The position numbers and the translations under genes are program-made. Below, one piece after another: positions 46,123 through 55,912 of a DNA stretch of 64,000 bases; position 1 is the stretch's first letter, and every line of letters begins with the position of its first letter. The stretch covers positions 100,334-164,333 of the forward strand of contig JAJFLH010000031.1 of NCBI GenBank assembly GCA_021772775.1, written 5' to 3'. Origin of the DNA: Mariprofundus sp. GTDB taxonomy: Bacteria; Pseudomonadota; Zetaproteobacteria; Mariprofundales; Mariprofundaceae. The notes under the pieces were generated by a model, which searched no databases, was not told where the DNA came from, and saw only the letters and a program-made list of their open reading frames with translations.

Positions 46123-46926
46123 ATGTTTAATAAATTATTTTCAAGCAATGCACATGATGAAGTTGATAAAAACCTAATTGGTTCAATGATGATTATTGAT
46201 GATGAGCAAGCCGCTCATCAAACACTAAGCCCGATGATCAGAGCACTTCACTACGCTCCCGTTTCTGCATATACACTGAAAGATACACAAAAATATTTTT
46301 CTTCGCATAAGTCACCAGCTGTTATCTTTTTAGATGTTTATATACCCGGCGTCGATACGTTAAAGGTATTGAGTTATTGCAAAGAACAGAATCCAGATAT
46401 TCATATTATCATCATAACGGGTTCGAATAATGTCAATATTATCTCCAACTATATAGCTGTAGGTGCAGATGATTTTCTTTTAAAGCCATTTAATCGAAAG
46501 ATGTTTATGGCAAAAGGCCGGTTGGCATTGGCAATGATAAAAAGCAAAGAGATGCCAAAGCCTGTTGCGCATGAACAGGAGCTCGATCTTTTTGCTGATA
46601 CCTACGTTCCTGTTGCTCAAAATAGAGAGAGTGAGGAGTTGGCCGCTAAGGATAAAATGATTGAACAACTTCAAATCCAGTTGAAGGAATCAGAGGCTGA
46701 GCGACTGATTCTACAAAACGAGCTAAGCACTTTTCCTGTTCCAAGTTCAGAGAAAGTTCTTGATGAGAATGTACCCATTCTGGTGCATGAGCTTTATGAA
46801 AAACTGAATAAAAGCATTCAAGATAAACAAGCTTTTGAAGCAAAGTTTGAACATGACCTCAACAATGCGATGCTTGCTCTAACTACTCTAAAAGAGTTAA
46901 TGCCTAATGATGAGGACAAGACTTAA
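46123..46926 (+). CDS. Orphan response-regulator protein with coiled-coil C-terminus
   Basis: 267 residues from ATG 46123 (GGAG nine bases upstream). A receiver domain sits at about 20-140: MMIIDDEQAA acidic pocket, phosphorylation Asp in VIFLDVYIPG, conserved Thr/Ile-rich IIIITGSNN and Lys in LLKPFNRK. The rest is a helical, Glu/Gln-rich coiled coil with no DNA-binding or enzymatic output domain. No kinase adjoins; the CheA hybrid at 27-29 kb is the nearest candidate partner. Role unknown. Confidence 0.85.
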   Translation: MFNKLFSSNAHDEVDKNLIGSMMIIDDEQAAHQTLSPMIRALHYAPVSAYTLKDTQKYFSSHKSPAVIFLDVYIPGVDTLKVLSYCKEQNPDIHIIIITGSNNVNIISNYIAVGADDFLLKPFNRKMFMAKGRLALAMIKSKEMPKPVAHEQELDLFADTYVPVAQNRESEELAAKDKMIEQLQIQLKESEAERLILQNELSTFPVPSSEKVLDENVPILVHELYEKLNKSIQDKQAFEAKFEHDLNNAMLALTTLKELMPNDEDKT

Positions 46927-47033
46927 TCCTATTCTCAGGGATTGTCGTCTGAATCCTTTTTACGTAGACAATGCTGCCATCTCTAGCACGGCATATGCGG
47001 TTACATAGTCTAGTGGCATAGTTATTTGGCCAT

Positions 47034-49157
47034 CTAATAGGATCTGCTATGATGTACTCCAAAAGATTTTAGAATAAACGAATAACTAAAGGCTCTCTCT
47101 TCAATAAATTCATACTTTTTACTGGCACCGGCATGGCCAGCATACATTTTCATATTGAGTAACAGCAGACGCTTATCGGTTTTATATTCACGTAGCTTGG
47201 CCACCATTTTAGTGGGTTCCCAGTAGGTGACCTGTTCATCTGAAATGCCTGAATTGTAGAGCATATTGGGGTACGCCTTTCGTTCAATATTATCATAAGG
47301 CGAATAGGACATCATATATTCAAAATCGCCACGGCTCTCAATCGGATTGCCCCACTCCTCCCACTCCGGTGGTGTCAGTGGCAAGGTTTCATCTGAGATC
47401 GTATTGACCAGATCGACAAAGGCCACATCAGCGATGACCGCCTTGAACAGATCAGGACGCATATTGGTGACAGCCCCCATGAGCAGCCCACCAGCACTAC
47501 CGCCATGAATTGCCATATTTCCAGCCGATGAATAGCCCGAAGAGATCAGGTGTTCACAGCAGTCGATGAAGTCGTTGAAGCTGTTTATTTTATGTCTCAT
47601 TTTACCATTCAGATACCAGTCAAAACCTTTGTCACCGCCTCCCCGAATATGGCTTATGCAGAATACAAAACCACGATCGATCAAACTGAATCGTGACGCA
47701 TTGAAGTATGCCGGCATATCGGCGCCATATGAGCCATAGCCATATACAAAGGCAGGATGAGAACCATCAAGTTTCATGCCTTTTTTGTGGATGATGGTAA
47801 CTGGAACCAGCTCTCCATCCCTAGCCTTGGCCATCTCTCTTTTCAGTTCATAGTTAGCACTATCAAAATTTGGGGTCGATTCATGATGCCGCAGTGTAAG
47901 ACTTAGACTTTTCAGATCGAGTTCATAGGTAGATTCTGCTGATAACGGTGTTTCAAAAATAAAACAGACCTTGCTGTCCTGAAACTCCCAGGCGCCAATA
48001 AATGAGAGTGCATAAACCTGTTCAGGCATCGCGATTACGTTGAGATCTGTAGCAGTAGATTCACCATTCAGATTGTAAACCGCCAACTCAGGCAGCGCTT
48101 TGTTATTATTCTGTCGTTCAAGAATAAGGTAGGTGTTGTAGATGTGAATAGCATTGATAGAGCAGCCTGATGTTTGCCCTAGCAGCTCACGCCAGTGCTT
48201 TTTACGCCAACGGGATTGATCAACCGGACAACACATCACACAAAAATCACCGGCACCAAAATCATTAGTTTTGATATAAAACTGTTCATTGTAATGATCC
48301 AGCTCATAAGTGATATCGTGCTGCCCCACGATAAACTCATCAAAGTGCTCACTGCCAGTTTTCGAGACATACAGCACCTGGCTAGATCCTGACCTTAGAT
48401 CAATCGTCAGATAAGAGCGGTCTGTTGTCTCTGAGATCGCCAGGAACATATCCTTGTATTTATCAGGTTTACTAAACACCAACTGCCTTGAGGATATTCC
48501 CTGATGGATGTTGATTTTATATACGTCTTTGCCGCGTGAAGAGTCATCTTGCTCAACATAGTAGATCCATTCGTTAGAGGCCCAAAGAAAGTGCCCGGTC
48601 GTATCTTCGACTGAAAAGCCGAGCTCTTTACCTGTTGCCAAATCCCAAACCTTTAATGTGCCCCCCATCGAACCAGTCAGATTATACATATAAGCGAAAA
48701 ACGTATTGGAACGGTTTACTGCACTATATCTAAAGCTATAGAGCTCTTTGCCATCGGCTTCTACATTGATATCGAAATAGATCTGCTCGACAACTGACAT
48801 TGAGCCATCGGCCAGCGCTTCTTTCCGACACAATAAAGGGTAATTCAGCCCCTGCTCTTCTCTTGCGTAATAGTAGTAGCCTCCTTTTTTGAAAGCATAA
48901 CTCTGTTTGTCTTCTTTGGTTCTGGAGAGAATTTCATTGTAGAGGGCTTTTTCGGTCTCTTTATTCTCTGCCATGATAGAATCTTTATAGCTGTTTTCAG
49001 CATCGATGTAGGCTTTAACATCTGGGTCTGCAAACGTGAGGTCTCCATCAATAAACCTTTTCCAGTTCTTATCTCTCAACCATGCGTATTCATCATTTCT
49101 GCTAAACCCATGTTGAGTGATTTCACACGTCACTTTTTTTGCTATTGGCGCTTTCAT
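47034..49157 (-). CDS. ptrB: Oligopeptidase B (S9 prolyl oligopeptidase family)
   Basis: 707 residues: N-terminal propeller region, then the alpha/beta hydrolase domain with the nucleophile motif GGSAGG (Ser), the Asp in SDEQVTYWEPT and the His in MYAGHAGAS. The overall match is to oligopeptidase B, a cytosolic trypsin-like peptidase acting after Arg/Lys in short peptides. Adjacent genes do not suggest a special role. Confidence 0.92.
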   Translation of the reverse strand: MKAPIAKKVTCEITQHGFSRNDEYAWLRDKNWKRFIDGDLTFADPDVKAYIDAENSYKDSIMAENKETEKALYNEILSRTKEDKQSYAFKKGGYYYYAREEQGLNYPLLCRKEALADGSMSVVEQIYFDINVEADGKELYSFRYSAVNRSNTFFAYMYNLTGSMGGTLKVWDLATGKELGFSVEDTTGHFLWASNEWIYYVEQDDSSRGKDVYKINIHQGISSRQLVFSKPDKYKDMFLAISETTDRSYLTIDLRSGSSQVLYVSKTGSEHFDEFIVGQHDITYELDHYNEQFYIKTNDFGAGDFCVMCCPVDQSRWRKKHWRELLGQTSGCSINAIHIYNTYLILERQNNNKALPELAVYNLNGESTATDLNVIAMPEQVYALSFIGAWEFQDSKVCFIFETPLSAESTYELDLKSLSLTLRHHESTPNFDSANYELKREMAKARDGELVPVTIIHKKGMKLDGSHPAFVYGYGSYGADMPAYFNASRFSLIDRGFVFCISHIRGGGDKGFDWYLNGKMRHKINSFNDFIDCCEHLISSGYSSAGNMAIHGGSAGGLLMGAVTNMRPDLFKAVIADVAFVDLVNTISDETLPLTPPEWEEWGNPIESRGDFEYMMSYSPYDNIERKAYPNMLYNSGISDEQVTYWEPTKMVAKLREYKTDKRLLLLNMKMYAGHAGASKKYEFIEERAFSYSFILKSFGVHHSRSY

Positions 49158-49301
49158 ATCTCTACCAACTTTCCTTGATGATCCACATTATTTATGTCCC
49201 GGAAGTTTTGAGACTCCCAGCTCACAGTAAGTACCCACTTCAAACCTGAAAAGAAGGCTCTAAGCCCTAACACCACTGCAGGGGTGAACAGATCCCAACA
49301 A

Positions 49302-49616
49302 TTACTCTTTTACCATATCAGCGAGCAGTTCGATAATCCTGTTCCGGATAGCAATTTTATCCGCTGGATCGATGCCCAGCCGCTCGCCTAAGGCGATATA
49401 ATCATGTTCATTCAGCGATGTTGTCAGGCGCGGACGCTTCGGCAGCGAATAAGGAAGCCCCAACATTTTTCGAATTTGGGCAGATGATGTTAAGCCGTTC
49501 TCGACAGCCGCCGATTTGATTGCACGACCAATCTCTTCATCCAGATCAAAAGCAACCTGAATAGCCTTGATAGCCGGTTCATTCTTCTTCCATGCTTCAG
49601 GCAACTGCTTAGCCAT
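49302..49616 (-). CDS. Hypothetical small protein, ribbon-helix-helix-like
   Basis: 104 residues, mostly helical and charged, with LTSSAQIRKMLGLPYSLPKR and IRNRIIELLADMV. A DNA-binding role is a weak guess from the size and helix pattern. It is the last gene of the operon that runs from speD to here, 60 bases after the YjfK-like gene. Confidence 0.6.
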   Translation of the reverse strand: MAKQLPEAWKKNEPAIKAIQVAFDLDEEIGRAIKSAAVENGLTSSAQIRKMLGLPYSLPKRPRLTTSLNEHDYIALGERLGIDPADKIAIRNRIIELLADMVKE

Positions 49617-49676
49617 AGACTACCCCTCCGATCCAATCAAAAAAAGCATGCCCTTGTAACTCATACCACTGCACAT

Positions 49677-50321
49677 TTATGTTGCGGGCCACATCTCTTC
49701 AATAGCAGACATATCAAGATATACAACAGCTAACACTTCAGTTTCACCAGATGCATACACTTCAATCTCAATGGCTGCACTATTCTCTGAACCTGCCATC
49801 AGATAATATTCAAGACCACAGGACTCATCTTCAAAACGAGGCAGTGGCCTCTTTCTATAATCACCTTTATGGTAATAACCCTTAATACAATCTTCTTCCT
49901 CAACATAAGTGGCAGCAGTCCAATCCTCTAAACCGGCCGGTACCGCGTTGCGTTCCAATCTGGTGCCAGCACCTTCATTGAACACTTGAGCAAAATCATT
50001 CTCACTAAAAAGATCCAGCACTTGCGATCTCTGTAGTATCCTGGAAAAGGAGAGATACTCTTTACCGTTTTCCTTGCATACAGAGAGGAAAAAGATATCT
50101 CCGGATTGCCCTTTCAAGGTGAAAGATGTCTCCAGCTCACGCTCAAAGTCGTAGCTGTTCACCTCAACAACTTCAAAGCGCTTATTGCTCAGATCCTGCT
50201 GATCAAGGAAGGACATCTTTATAATGTCCCCCTTGTCCAGTTCGGCAGCATGATTCAGAGAATGCCTTCTCTCCGAATCATCACTATCACCTTTGCTAAA
50301 AAGTTTTTTCAGCCAGGCCAT
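49677..50321 (-). CDS. YjfK-like protein (DUF2491)
   Basis: 214 residues, cytoplasmic, with a basic N-terminus (AWLKKLFSKGDSDDSERRHS) and a beta-rich body (GLEDWTAATYVEEEDCIKGY, FEDESCGLEYYLMAGS). It fits the DUF2491 family of E. coli YjfK. In E. coli the homologous genes yjfI-yjfJ-yjfK are adjacent, and here the YjfJ/PspA-like gene directly precedes with a one-base overlap (position 50321). Molecular function unknown. Confidence 0.75.
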   Translation of the reverse strand: MAWLKKLFSKGDSDDSERRHSLNHAAELDKGDIIKMSFLDQQDLSNKRFEVVEVNSYDFERELETSFTLKGQSGDIFFLSVCKENGKEYLSFSRILQRSQVLDLFSENDFAQVFNEGAGTRLERNAVPAGLEDWTAATYVEEEDCIKGYYHKGDYRKRPLPRFEDESCGLEYYLMAGSENSAAIEIEVYASGETEVLAVVYLDMSAIEEMWPAT

Positions 50322-51025
50322 TATTTAGACTGGTTCTGTTTCGCTTTAATGCGATCCAGCACGCTACTTGCACCACTGTTATCTTCGATAATGCCATTTG
50401 CACGCAACTTATCTTCCAGTGATTCGCCCTCAAACTCGGTACGCAAAGCTTCACCTGCAACCAGCCGGTCTTCAGTCTCCTGTTGACGTGCCTTGATGCG
50501 ATTCAGGGACTCTTTTGCACTCAATGCTTTTGAACCACTTGATGCATAATTTGATGAAATGGCCTGCGAAGCTTTCTGAACACTCTCGGTTGTTTTCACC
50601 ATCGTCAGTTCGCGAGTCATCTTATCCAAGCCCTGCTGTGTATCTTTGATCTGCGATTTCAGGCGTTTGATATGTGTATCATACTGATCTTTGGCACCCT
50701 GCTGAATCTGCAGGTCGGCTTCGAATTCAGTGATTTTACCTGCAATCTCCAAGGCCAGATTCTCATCATCTTTGCTCAACGCTTTCTCTACATAGCTTTC
50801 ATGCTTGGCAATATCTGCGTTCAGGCTGCTGATCTTGCGTCCAGCATCCATCGATTTTGCCATAACCAGCGTTAGATCCTTTTTGGCTTTATCCAGGTTG
50901 GATTGACCATCCTTGATCTCCTGTTCAAAAATGGTGATGGCATTGGCATCAATAATCGCTTCGCCAGCCTGGGTTGCACCGCCCTTCACCAGTGTGACAA
51001 GTTTCTGAAAAATATTTTGACTCAT
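50321..51025 (-). CDS. PspA/IM30-family protein (YjfJ-like)
   Basis: 234 residues, nearly all helix and coiled coil, starting with an amphipathic stretch (IFQKLVTLVKGGATQAGEAI) as in PspA/Vipp1. These ESCRT-III-like proteins bind and remodel the inner membrane under stress. The genomic context (YjfI, YjfK, DUF350, spermidine synthase) matches the YjfJ branch rather than the PspABC phage-shock operon. The start has AAGGAGT upstream. Confidence 0.88.
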   Translation of the reverse strand: MSQNIFQKLVTLVKGGATQAGEAIIDANAITIFEQEIKDGQSNLDKAKKDLTLVMAKSMDAGRKISSLNADIAKHESYVEKALSKDDENLALEIAGKITEFEADLQIQQGAKDQYDTHIKRLKSQIKDTQQGLDKMTRELTMVKTTESVQKASQAISSNYASSGSKALSAKESLNRIKARQQETEDRLVAGEALRTEFEGESLEDKLRANGIIEDNSGASSVLDRIKAKQNQSK

Positions 51026-51051
51026 TCTTTTTACTCCTTACTTCTCTTGTA

Positions 51052-51462
51052 TTATTTAAGGTAATCTGACAATGCTTCGATTGCGTCAATGCTGTTACCA
51101 CTAAGTGTGGCCAGCTCATGTGCCAGCTCATCAATGTCGGATCGCGCCGACATAGCACCAAACACAACATACTGGCTTCCAATAATGCCAAATGAGGATA
51201 GCGGCATAGGCAGATTCATGGCCAACATCGCTTTATTCATCTCTGCCAGCGATTCAGCGCTCACTTCGTCCTCGTCAAAAAGGTGGCAAATGCAAAGCAC
51301 CTCTTCATCGGTCGATGAGATATAGATAGGCAGCTCTTCACGGCCATCTACAACGACTGAGAATGTAGGTGTCTCACCAGGAATTTCCTGAACGTCAAAC
51401 GACACCCCTTGATCGCCGTCATACTTTTCAAGCAATTTACGAACTATATTAATATCAAACAT
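51052..51462 (-). CDS. YjfI-like protein (DUF2170)
   Basis: 136 residues from ATG 51462 (GGAG upstream). It ends in DIDELAHELATLSGNSIDAIEALSDYLK, of which the piece SIDAIEALSDYL is conserved in DUF2170. A cytoplasmic acidic protein found next to YjfJ/PspA homologues. Function unknown; an adaptor for the PspA-like protein is plausible from the fixed gene order. Confidence 0.8.
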   Translation of the reverse strand: MFDINIVRKLLEKYDGDQGVSFDVQEIPGETPTFSVVVDGREELPIYISSTDEEVLCICHLFDEDEVSAESLAEMNKAMLAMNLPMPLSSFGIIGSQYVVFGAMSARSDIDELAHELATLSGNSIDAIEALSDYLK

Positions 51463-51525
51463 ATCTGTTCTCTCCTTGTAGTTTGTATCATCTAAATGTG
51501 ACATATAATGTCAAGACATATTATG

Positions 51526-53265
51526 TCAGTCAGCTGTTTTTTTCTCCGCCAGCCCCTGCTCTTGCATCCATGCCTGTTGATGAAGCTGGTACATGGCCTG
51601 AGTACCCAGGCGGTTGGGTTTAATATCCGCTTCAGAAGCAAAGAAATCTTTGCCAAAGTGAAAGGAGCCGAGAATCAACGCTTTGCTGGCCCATGTATCT
51701 TCAGGCATATCACCGGACATGTCTGCGATACGCGTCTCAGGACTTAAGCCATTCACTGTTGCGATCGTCCAGCCCCACTCACCAAAACTTGGTACATTCT
51801 GATGGAATCGACTGACATGCTTAAAACCGGATGCCTTCAAACTTACACCAACGGTCAGAAATGCAGCTTTTGCATGGTACGGTGAAGTGGACTGAATCAC
51901 GATAGCGCCATCACCGGCCAGCAGATGATAAAGCTTATTGTAATAACTGGTCGTATAGAGCTTGTTGAGGTTTGGATGACTAGGATCCGGAAGATCAACA
52001 ATAATAGCATCATATCTCTGGTTCTCACCAATCAGTACATCGACAGAATTAAAAGCATCGCCATAAATCACATTCACTCTTGAATCTGAAAATGAAGCTT
52101 TATTCAATGATAGAAGCGGCTCGTTCACCTGTACGCCATCAGCCATCACCGGCTCAGAGAAGAGGCGAACCATCTCCCGATCCAACTCCAGCAGGGTCAC
52201 GTTGTCCGGATTCCACTTCAGAACTTCCCGCAGCGCAAGACCATCACCACCACCAATGATCAGTATATTTTTCTGACGCGCAGATGCGAGCAGCACAGGA
52301 TGCACCAGCATGTCATGATAGATACGTTCATCACTACTATTAAATTGTGTGCGACCATTCAGATATAGCGCGTAAACCGGTCCATACTCAGGTGAGATCA
52401 TGCGTTTTGTTAAGGTGATATGTTGAAACTTGGTATCTAGGCTATAGATCACCTTGTCTTTATAGAGCGCATCCTCAAATGATTGATTCCAATTTGCAGC
52501 ATTAGCGTACAAAACCAGCAGCATCACGCCAAGCAGAGCATGACCGGTCAACAGAGTCGCACTCCAGCGGATGCGTTTTCTGAACATAAAGAAGAATGCC
52601 AGACCGGCAAGCAGGTTAACGGCGGCTGTATAAACGGCGGCCTCTTCAGGCGGCTGATTCAGCATGAACATGATAAAGATAGCTGCACCAGTACCTGCAC
52701 CGACATAATCCGCACCGTAAATCGTACCCACATTATGAGCCAAATGTTCACCGTAAATATGCTCTCGCACCCGCGCAATGAACGGTATCTCCATGCCGAT
52801 AAACAGACCTATAATGAAGCCAATAATGTAGGGGATAATACCGGCTATCTGTTGCACTGTTTGAACAAACCCGCCAATTGGAACCAGATCTGCCGGCATG
52901 CTGAAATTGTTGCCAATAATTTCAGGGAACATAAAACTAAACGCGAACATGCCCCCTATCACCAGAATCCCTGTGCCACCAAAAAAGGCGATGATAGCCT
53001 CCAGCCATGCAAAACCGGTAAAGGCGCAAGAGACCGTTTTCGCCAGAAATGCCCCAAGCCCCATCGATACAATCATGACGCCGATCATGGTGAATATGGC
53101 ATGCTCCATCATACCTAATACCCGCCCCGCATAATGGGATAGCAGGTACTGATAAATCAGGCCACATGCCGCCAGCACAGCCATAATGGTGATCAGCGAA
53201 ATATCATAGGTAAGAGTTCTGGTCTTAGGCTTAATATTGAAAAACTTGAGGCTGGAGCCTGTCAT
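51526..53265 (-). CDS. speE: Membrane-anchored spermidine synthase-like aminopropyltransferase
   Basis: 579 residues. Residues 20-240 hold about seven transmembrane helices. The C-terminal half is an aminopropyltransferase fold: GRTQFNSSDERIYHDMLVHP, ILIIGGGDGLALREVLKW with the SAM-type loop, TLLELDREMVRLF, VIYGDAF and VDLPDPSHPNLNKLYT, including the Asp pair expected for amine binding. The cognate SpeD lies in the same operon. This suggests a membrane-linked polyamine synthase, unlike soluble SpeE. The product (spermidine or another aminopropyl compound) is not predictable. Confidence 0.87.
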   Translation of the reverse strand: MTGSSLKFFNIKPKTRTLTYDISLITIMAVLAACGLIYQYLLSHYAGRVLGMMEHAIFTMIGVMIVSMGLGAFLAKTVSCAFTGFAWLEAIIAFFGGTGILVIGGMFAFSFMFPEIIGNNFSMPADLVPIGGFVQTVQQIAGIIPYIIGFIIGLFIGMEIPFIARVREHIYGEHLAHNVGTIYGADYVGAGTGAAIFIMFMLNQPPEEAAVYTAAVNLLAGLAFFFMFRKRIRWSATLLTGHALLGVMLLVLYANAANWNQSFEDALYKDKVIYSLDTKFQHITLTKRMISPEYGPVYALYLNGRTQFNSSDERIYHDMLVHPVLLASARQKNILIIGGGDGLALREVLKWNPDNVTLLELDREMVRLFSEPVMADGVQVNEPLLSLNKASFSDSRVNVIYGDAFNSVDVLIGENQRYDAIIVDLPDPSHPNLNKLYTTSYYNKLYHLLAGDGAIVIQSTSPYHAKAAFLTVGVSLKASGFKHVSRFHQNVPSFGEWGWTIATVNGLSPETRIADMSGDMPEDTWASKALILGSFHFGKDFFASEADIKPNRLGTQAMYQLHQQAWMQEQGLAEKKTAD

Positions 53266-53277
53266 GCTATAGCGGCC

Positions 53278-54174
53278 TTAATTCATCAGCGCTGCTACAA
53301 TCAGACCGATTGAGATAATGATTGCAGCCTGTGTAACACCAATAGCTACATTCTGTTGTGAATCAACCTCATCACGCAGATCAATACCACCTAGCAGTAC
53401 TTTATCTGTGATGATATTGAGCATTGCAATCAAACCAAGCATGACCAGCGAAACAAGCAGCCAGAGCAGCATCGGGGTAAAGATATCTCCAGAAAAAGGA
53501 GGCACCAGACCGGATGCTGCAGTAATAGCCAAAGCGACAGCTATACGGAAACCGGTGAAGCGCCATGCAACGGCCAAATTACCGCCGTAGATTGCTTCCT
53601 GAAAGGTCGTTGCATTATTCGCATTAAATAACTTGATGCGGTATTTTGAAACAAAGGTCAAAATAAGCTGTGACAGAATAAAGCCGGCAATCGTTGCAGA
53701 TATACCAAACACTCCTTCAAGTCCTGACCAGATCATCACTGCACGGATGATAATAGCAGTGGCGATCAGGTTACCCGCATTGACCAGACCGGCAGCGATA
53801 TTTCTCTGCTGAATAGCTGCCGGTATTGAAATCTTGGGCATCGACATTTTATCGAACACAAAATTGGCAAACAGCATCAGGAAAACACCCAAGGAACCAT
53901 AAATAGCCACATTGGTGAATTCATCAAACAGACTATAATGCGCATCGCCGAACAGTACGCCGGTCAAAATAATTGTGATGGCCAGAATAATGCCGGCCAG
54001 AGATATGCCGTATGCCGGATTATCATCTTCAGCCAGGGCAACTCTGGTTGATACTTTATGCGTCATGCTCAGCAATTGACGCGCAATAAACAGCAGTACA
54101 ATTGCAGTGGTCAGATCGATGAGCAGAATCTGAATATAATGGGCATCGAGATTCATTAGATTTAAAATTTCCAT
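53278..54174 (-). CDS. Two-copy DUF350 membrane protein (YjfL-like)
   Basis: 298 residues with about eight transmembrane helices in two DUF350 repeats; E. coli YjfL has one. It is 12 bases upstream of the spermidine synthase-like gene. DUF350 proteins are found with YjfI/J/K and with ATP-grasp or spermidine-related genes. No catalytic residues are evident; a channel or scaffold role in the inner membrane is inference. Confidence 0.82.
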   Translation of the reverse strand: MEILNLMNLDAHYIQILLIDLTTAIVLLFIARQLLSMTHKVSTRVALAEDDNPAYGISLAGIILAITIILTGVLFGDAHYSLFDEFTNVAIYGSLGVFLMLFANFVFDKMSMPKISIPAAIQQRNIAAGLVNAGNLIATAIIIRAVMIWSGLEGVFGISATIAGFILSQLILTFVSKYRIKLFNANNATTFQEAIYGGNLAVAWRFTGFRIAVALAITAASGLVPPFSGDIFTPMLLWLLVSLVMLGLIAMLNIITDKVLLGGIDLRDEVDSQQNVAIGVTQAAIIISIGLIVAALMN

Positions 54175-54189
54175 ATTTCCTTTCCCCTC

Positions 54190-55176
54190 TTATTTTCCGC
54201 CGAAACGAGATCGGCTGCTATATGAATTTGAACGTGAAGAACTACCGTAGCGACTGGAATTACTATTACGGCTAGCCGATGAGCTGCCACGCCGGCTCGT
54301 TGAGCCCCCATAACTACTCTTGTAACGGGCTGCTTTTGCCGCAGTTGTGGCACGCCTCTTTAGTGTTGACGCATATTTAGAATTACTGCGCTTGTTTGAA
54401 TAGGATGACTGGGTACGGCCTGTTCTCTTGCCATACTGCTTCAGACTTGGCGCATTCTTTTTTTGAATTGAATCATACTTGCTGCGCTGGCTTGAACTGG
54501 AGTACCTGCCGCGTCCATAGTCATTATAGTGGCTCCAGCCCCTGTTATACGACCAATTATTATAGCCATAACGATTACCGCCCAGCAGACTGCTGATCAG
54601 CGCATATTGTCCATACCAGGCCCAAAAACTTTGCCCACCACTATCCTGCTGCCAATGCCCATATTGCGGATTACCCACCAGCTGGCTGGCCGCCAACTCA
54701 TCCTTCGCCTTGGCAGGCGTCTGCAGACGCGGAAGTGCTCCATCGGAGAGATCGGCGATGGTATTGATCACATCGAGCAGTGAGTCACCATACATCTCTT
54801 TTTTTGTACCCGACAACAGTGCCGACAACTCTTGAATGACCGCCTGTTGATCGCCTAAACTATTCGGCTGCTCACGAACAAGCTTCAGTCGCCGTTTAAA
54901 GTCATTGATGGTGGGATTATCAGCTTTTGCCATTTTGCTGAACTGCTCAGTGAGCTCTGCAAACTCAGGCTTTTGCGCTTTAAGTTTCGACGCATAAATT
55001 TTAAGAATAGAGGCATTGCTAATCTCGCCACTATTCAGCGCCTTGATCAGGCTATTCAACTGCAGCGTTGTATGCTCTGTATAATCCTTGATTCGCATGG
55101 CATCGGGGTCTCCCGAACAGGCGGCCAATGTAAACAGCATGGATAGCAGAAGCAGTAGTTTAATTGATATTTTCAT
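54190..55176 (-). CDS. Lipoprotein with Ser/Tyr/Arg-rich C-terminus
   Basis: 328 residues from ATG 55176. A lipobox LAAC ends at Cys20, so the mature protein is lipid-anchored. A helical domain (25-170) is followed by a Trp/Tyr/Gly-rich part (SFWAWYGQYALISSLLGG) and a low-complexity tail of Ser, Tyr, Arg and Gly (about 215-328). Such a tail resembles the YjfM/DUF1190 group in composition only. It could bind peptidoglycan, anionic lipid or polyamines; no function can be assigned. Confidence 0.7.
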   Translation of the reverse strand: MKISIKLLLLLSMLFTLAACSGDPDAMRIKDYTEHTTLQLNSLIKALNSGEISNASILKIYASKLKAQKPEFAELTEQFSKMAKADNPTINDFKRRLKLVREQPNSLGDQQAVIQELSALLSGTKKEMYGDSLLDVINTIADLSDGALPRLQTPAKAKDELAASQLVGNPQYGHWQQDSGGQSFWAWYGQYALISSLLGGNRYGYNNWSYNRGWSHYNDYGRGRYSSSSQRSKYDSIQKKNAPSLKQYGKRTGRTQSSYSNKRSNSKYASTLKRRATTAAKAARYKSSYGGSTSRRGSSSASRNSNSSRYGSSSRSNSYSSRSRFGGK

Positions 55177-55237
55177 ATTGTAAGCTCTCTCCACTGTTCT
55201 TTTGCTATACCGCAGTGCGGATCAGCTCTCCCTTCTC

Positions 55238-55912
55238 TCATGCACTCTCCCTGTTCGACATCTTCCATAGTGCGTAGAGACCACTGGCAGCAACTGAAAA
55301 CCAGATCATCACCCAAATCAGCTCTGGAATACCGGTCAAATCAGCTAATCGGGCACCATCACCATAATGACGCCCATCGATCAGATGAAGTGGTGCTTTA
55401 ATCGCATCAAGCAGGATAAATATACCAATAAACTTGAGTGCTATTTTGATGAAAGCGTTATCATTAAGCTTCATCACCGTTACTAATACAGCAATCAGAA
55501 TAGCCATAATCAGCAGGGTTATGATATCACGCCCCCATAAAACAGCCGATAACAACACAATGGAAGCCATAAACAGTGCCATTTCATCGGTATGGCGTTT
55601 ATTCAATTTATCAGCCATCAGGTAGATACCCATACCCCAGATGACAGCGCCCAGATATCCGGCCAGAGAGATAATAAAACCGATACCCCCAATCGTGGTA
55701 CATAAGCCAGATCCGCGCAGGTGTAATCTGATAGAGTCAATGGAGCCACCCGTCACCAATGCAGCAATGCCATGACTGATTTCATGGAAAAATGTCATCA
55801 TCCATGAGAAGGGCCAATTCACAATCGGAATATAAGATAGTATGAATGCGCCTAAAAGCAAAGCTAGGAACAGCAACGGTGAGGATGATCTGTTTTCAAA
55901 TATTGAACTCAT
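55238..55912 (-). CDS. M50-like membrane metalloprotease
   Basis: 224 residues and about six membrane helices. The zinc motif HEISH (His43, Glu44, His47) lies in the second helix, as in site-2 proteases of the M50B type, and LLDAIKAPLHLID may hold the third ligand (Asp). It overlaps speD by four bases. A link between a membrane protease and the PspA-like module is suggestive of envelope stress signalling; substrate unknown. Confidence 0.75.
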   Translation of the reverse strand: MSSIFENRSSSPLLFLALLLGAFILSYIPIVNWPFSWMMTFFHEISHGIAALVTGGSIDSIRLHLRGSGLCTTIGGIGFIISLAGYLGAVIWGMGIYLMADKLNKRHTDEMALFMASIVLLSAVLWGRDIITLLIMAILIAVLVTVMKLNDNAFIKIALKFIGIFILLDAIKAPLHLIDGRHYGDGARLADLTGIPELIWVMIWFSVAASGLYALWKMSNRESA

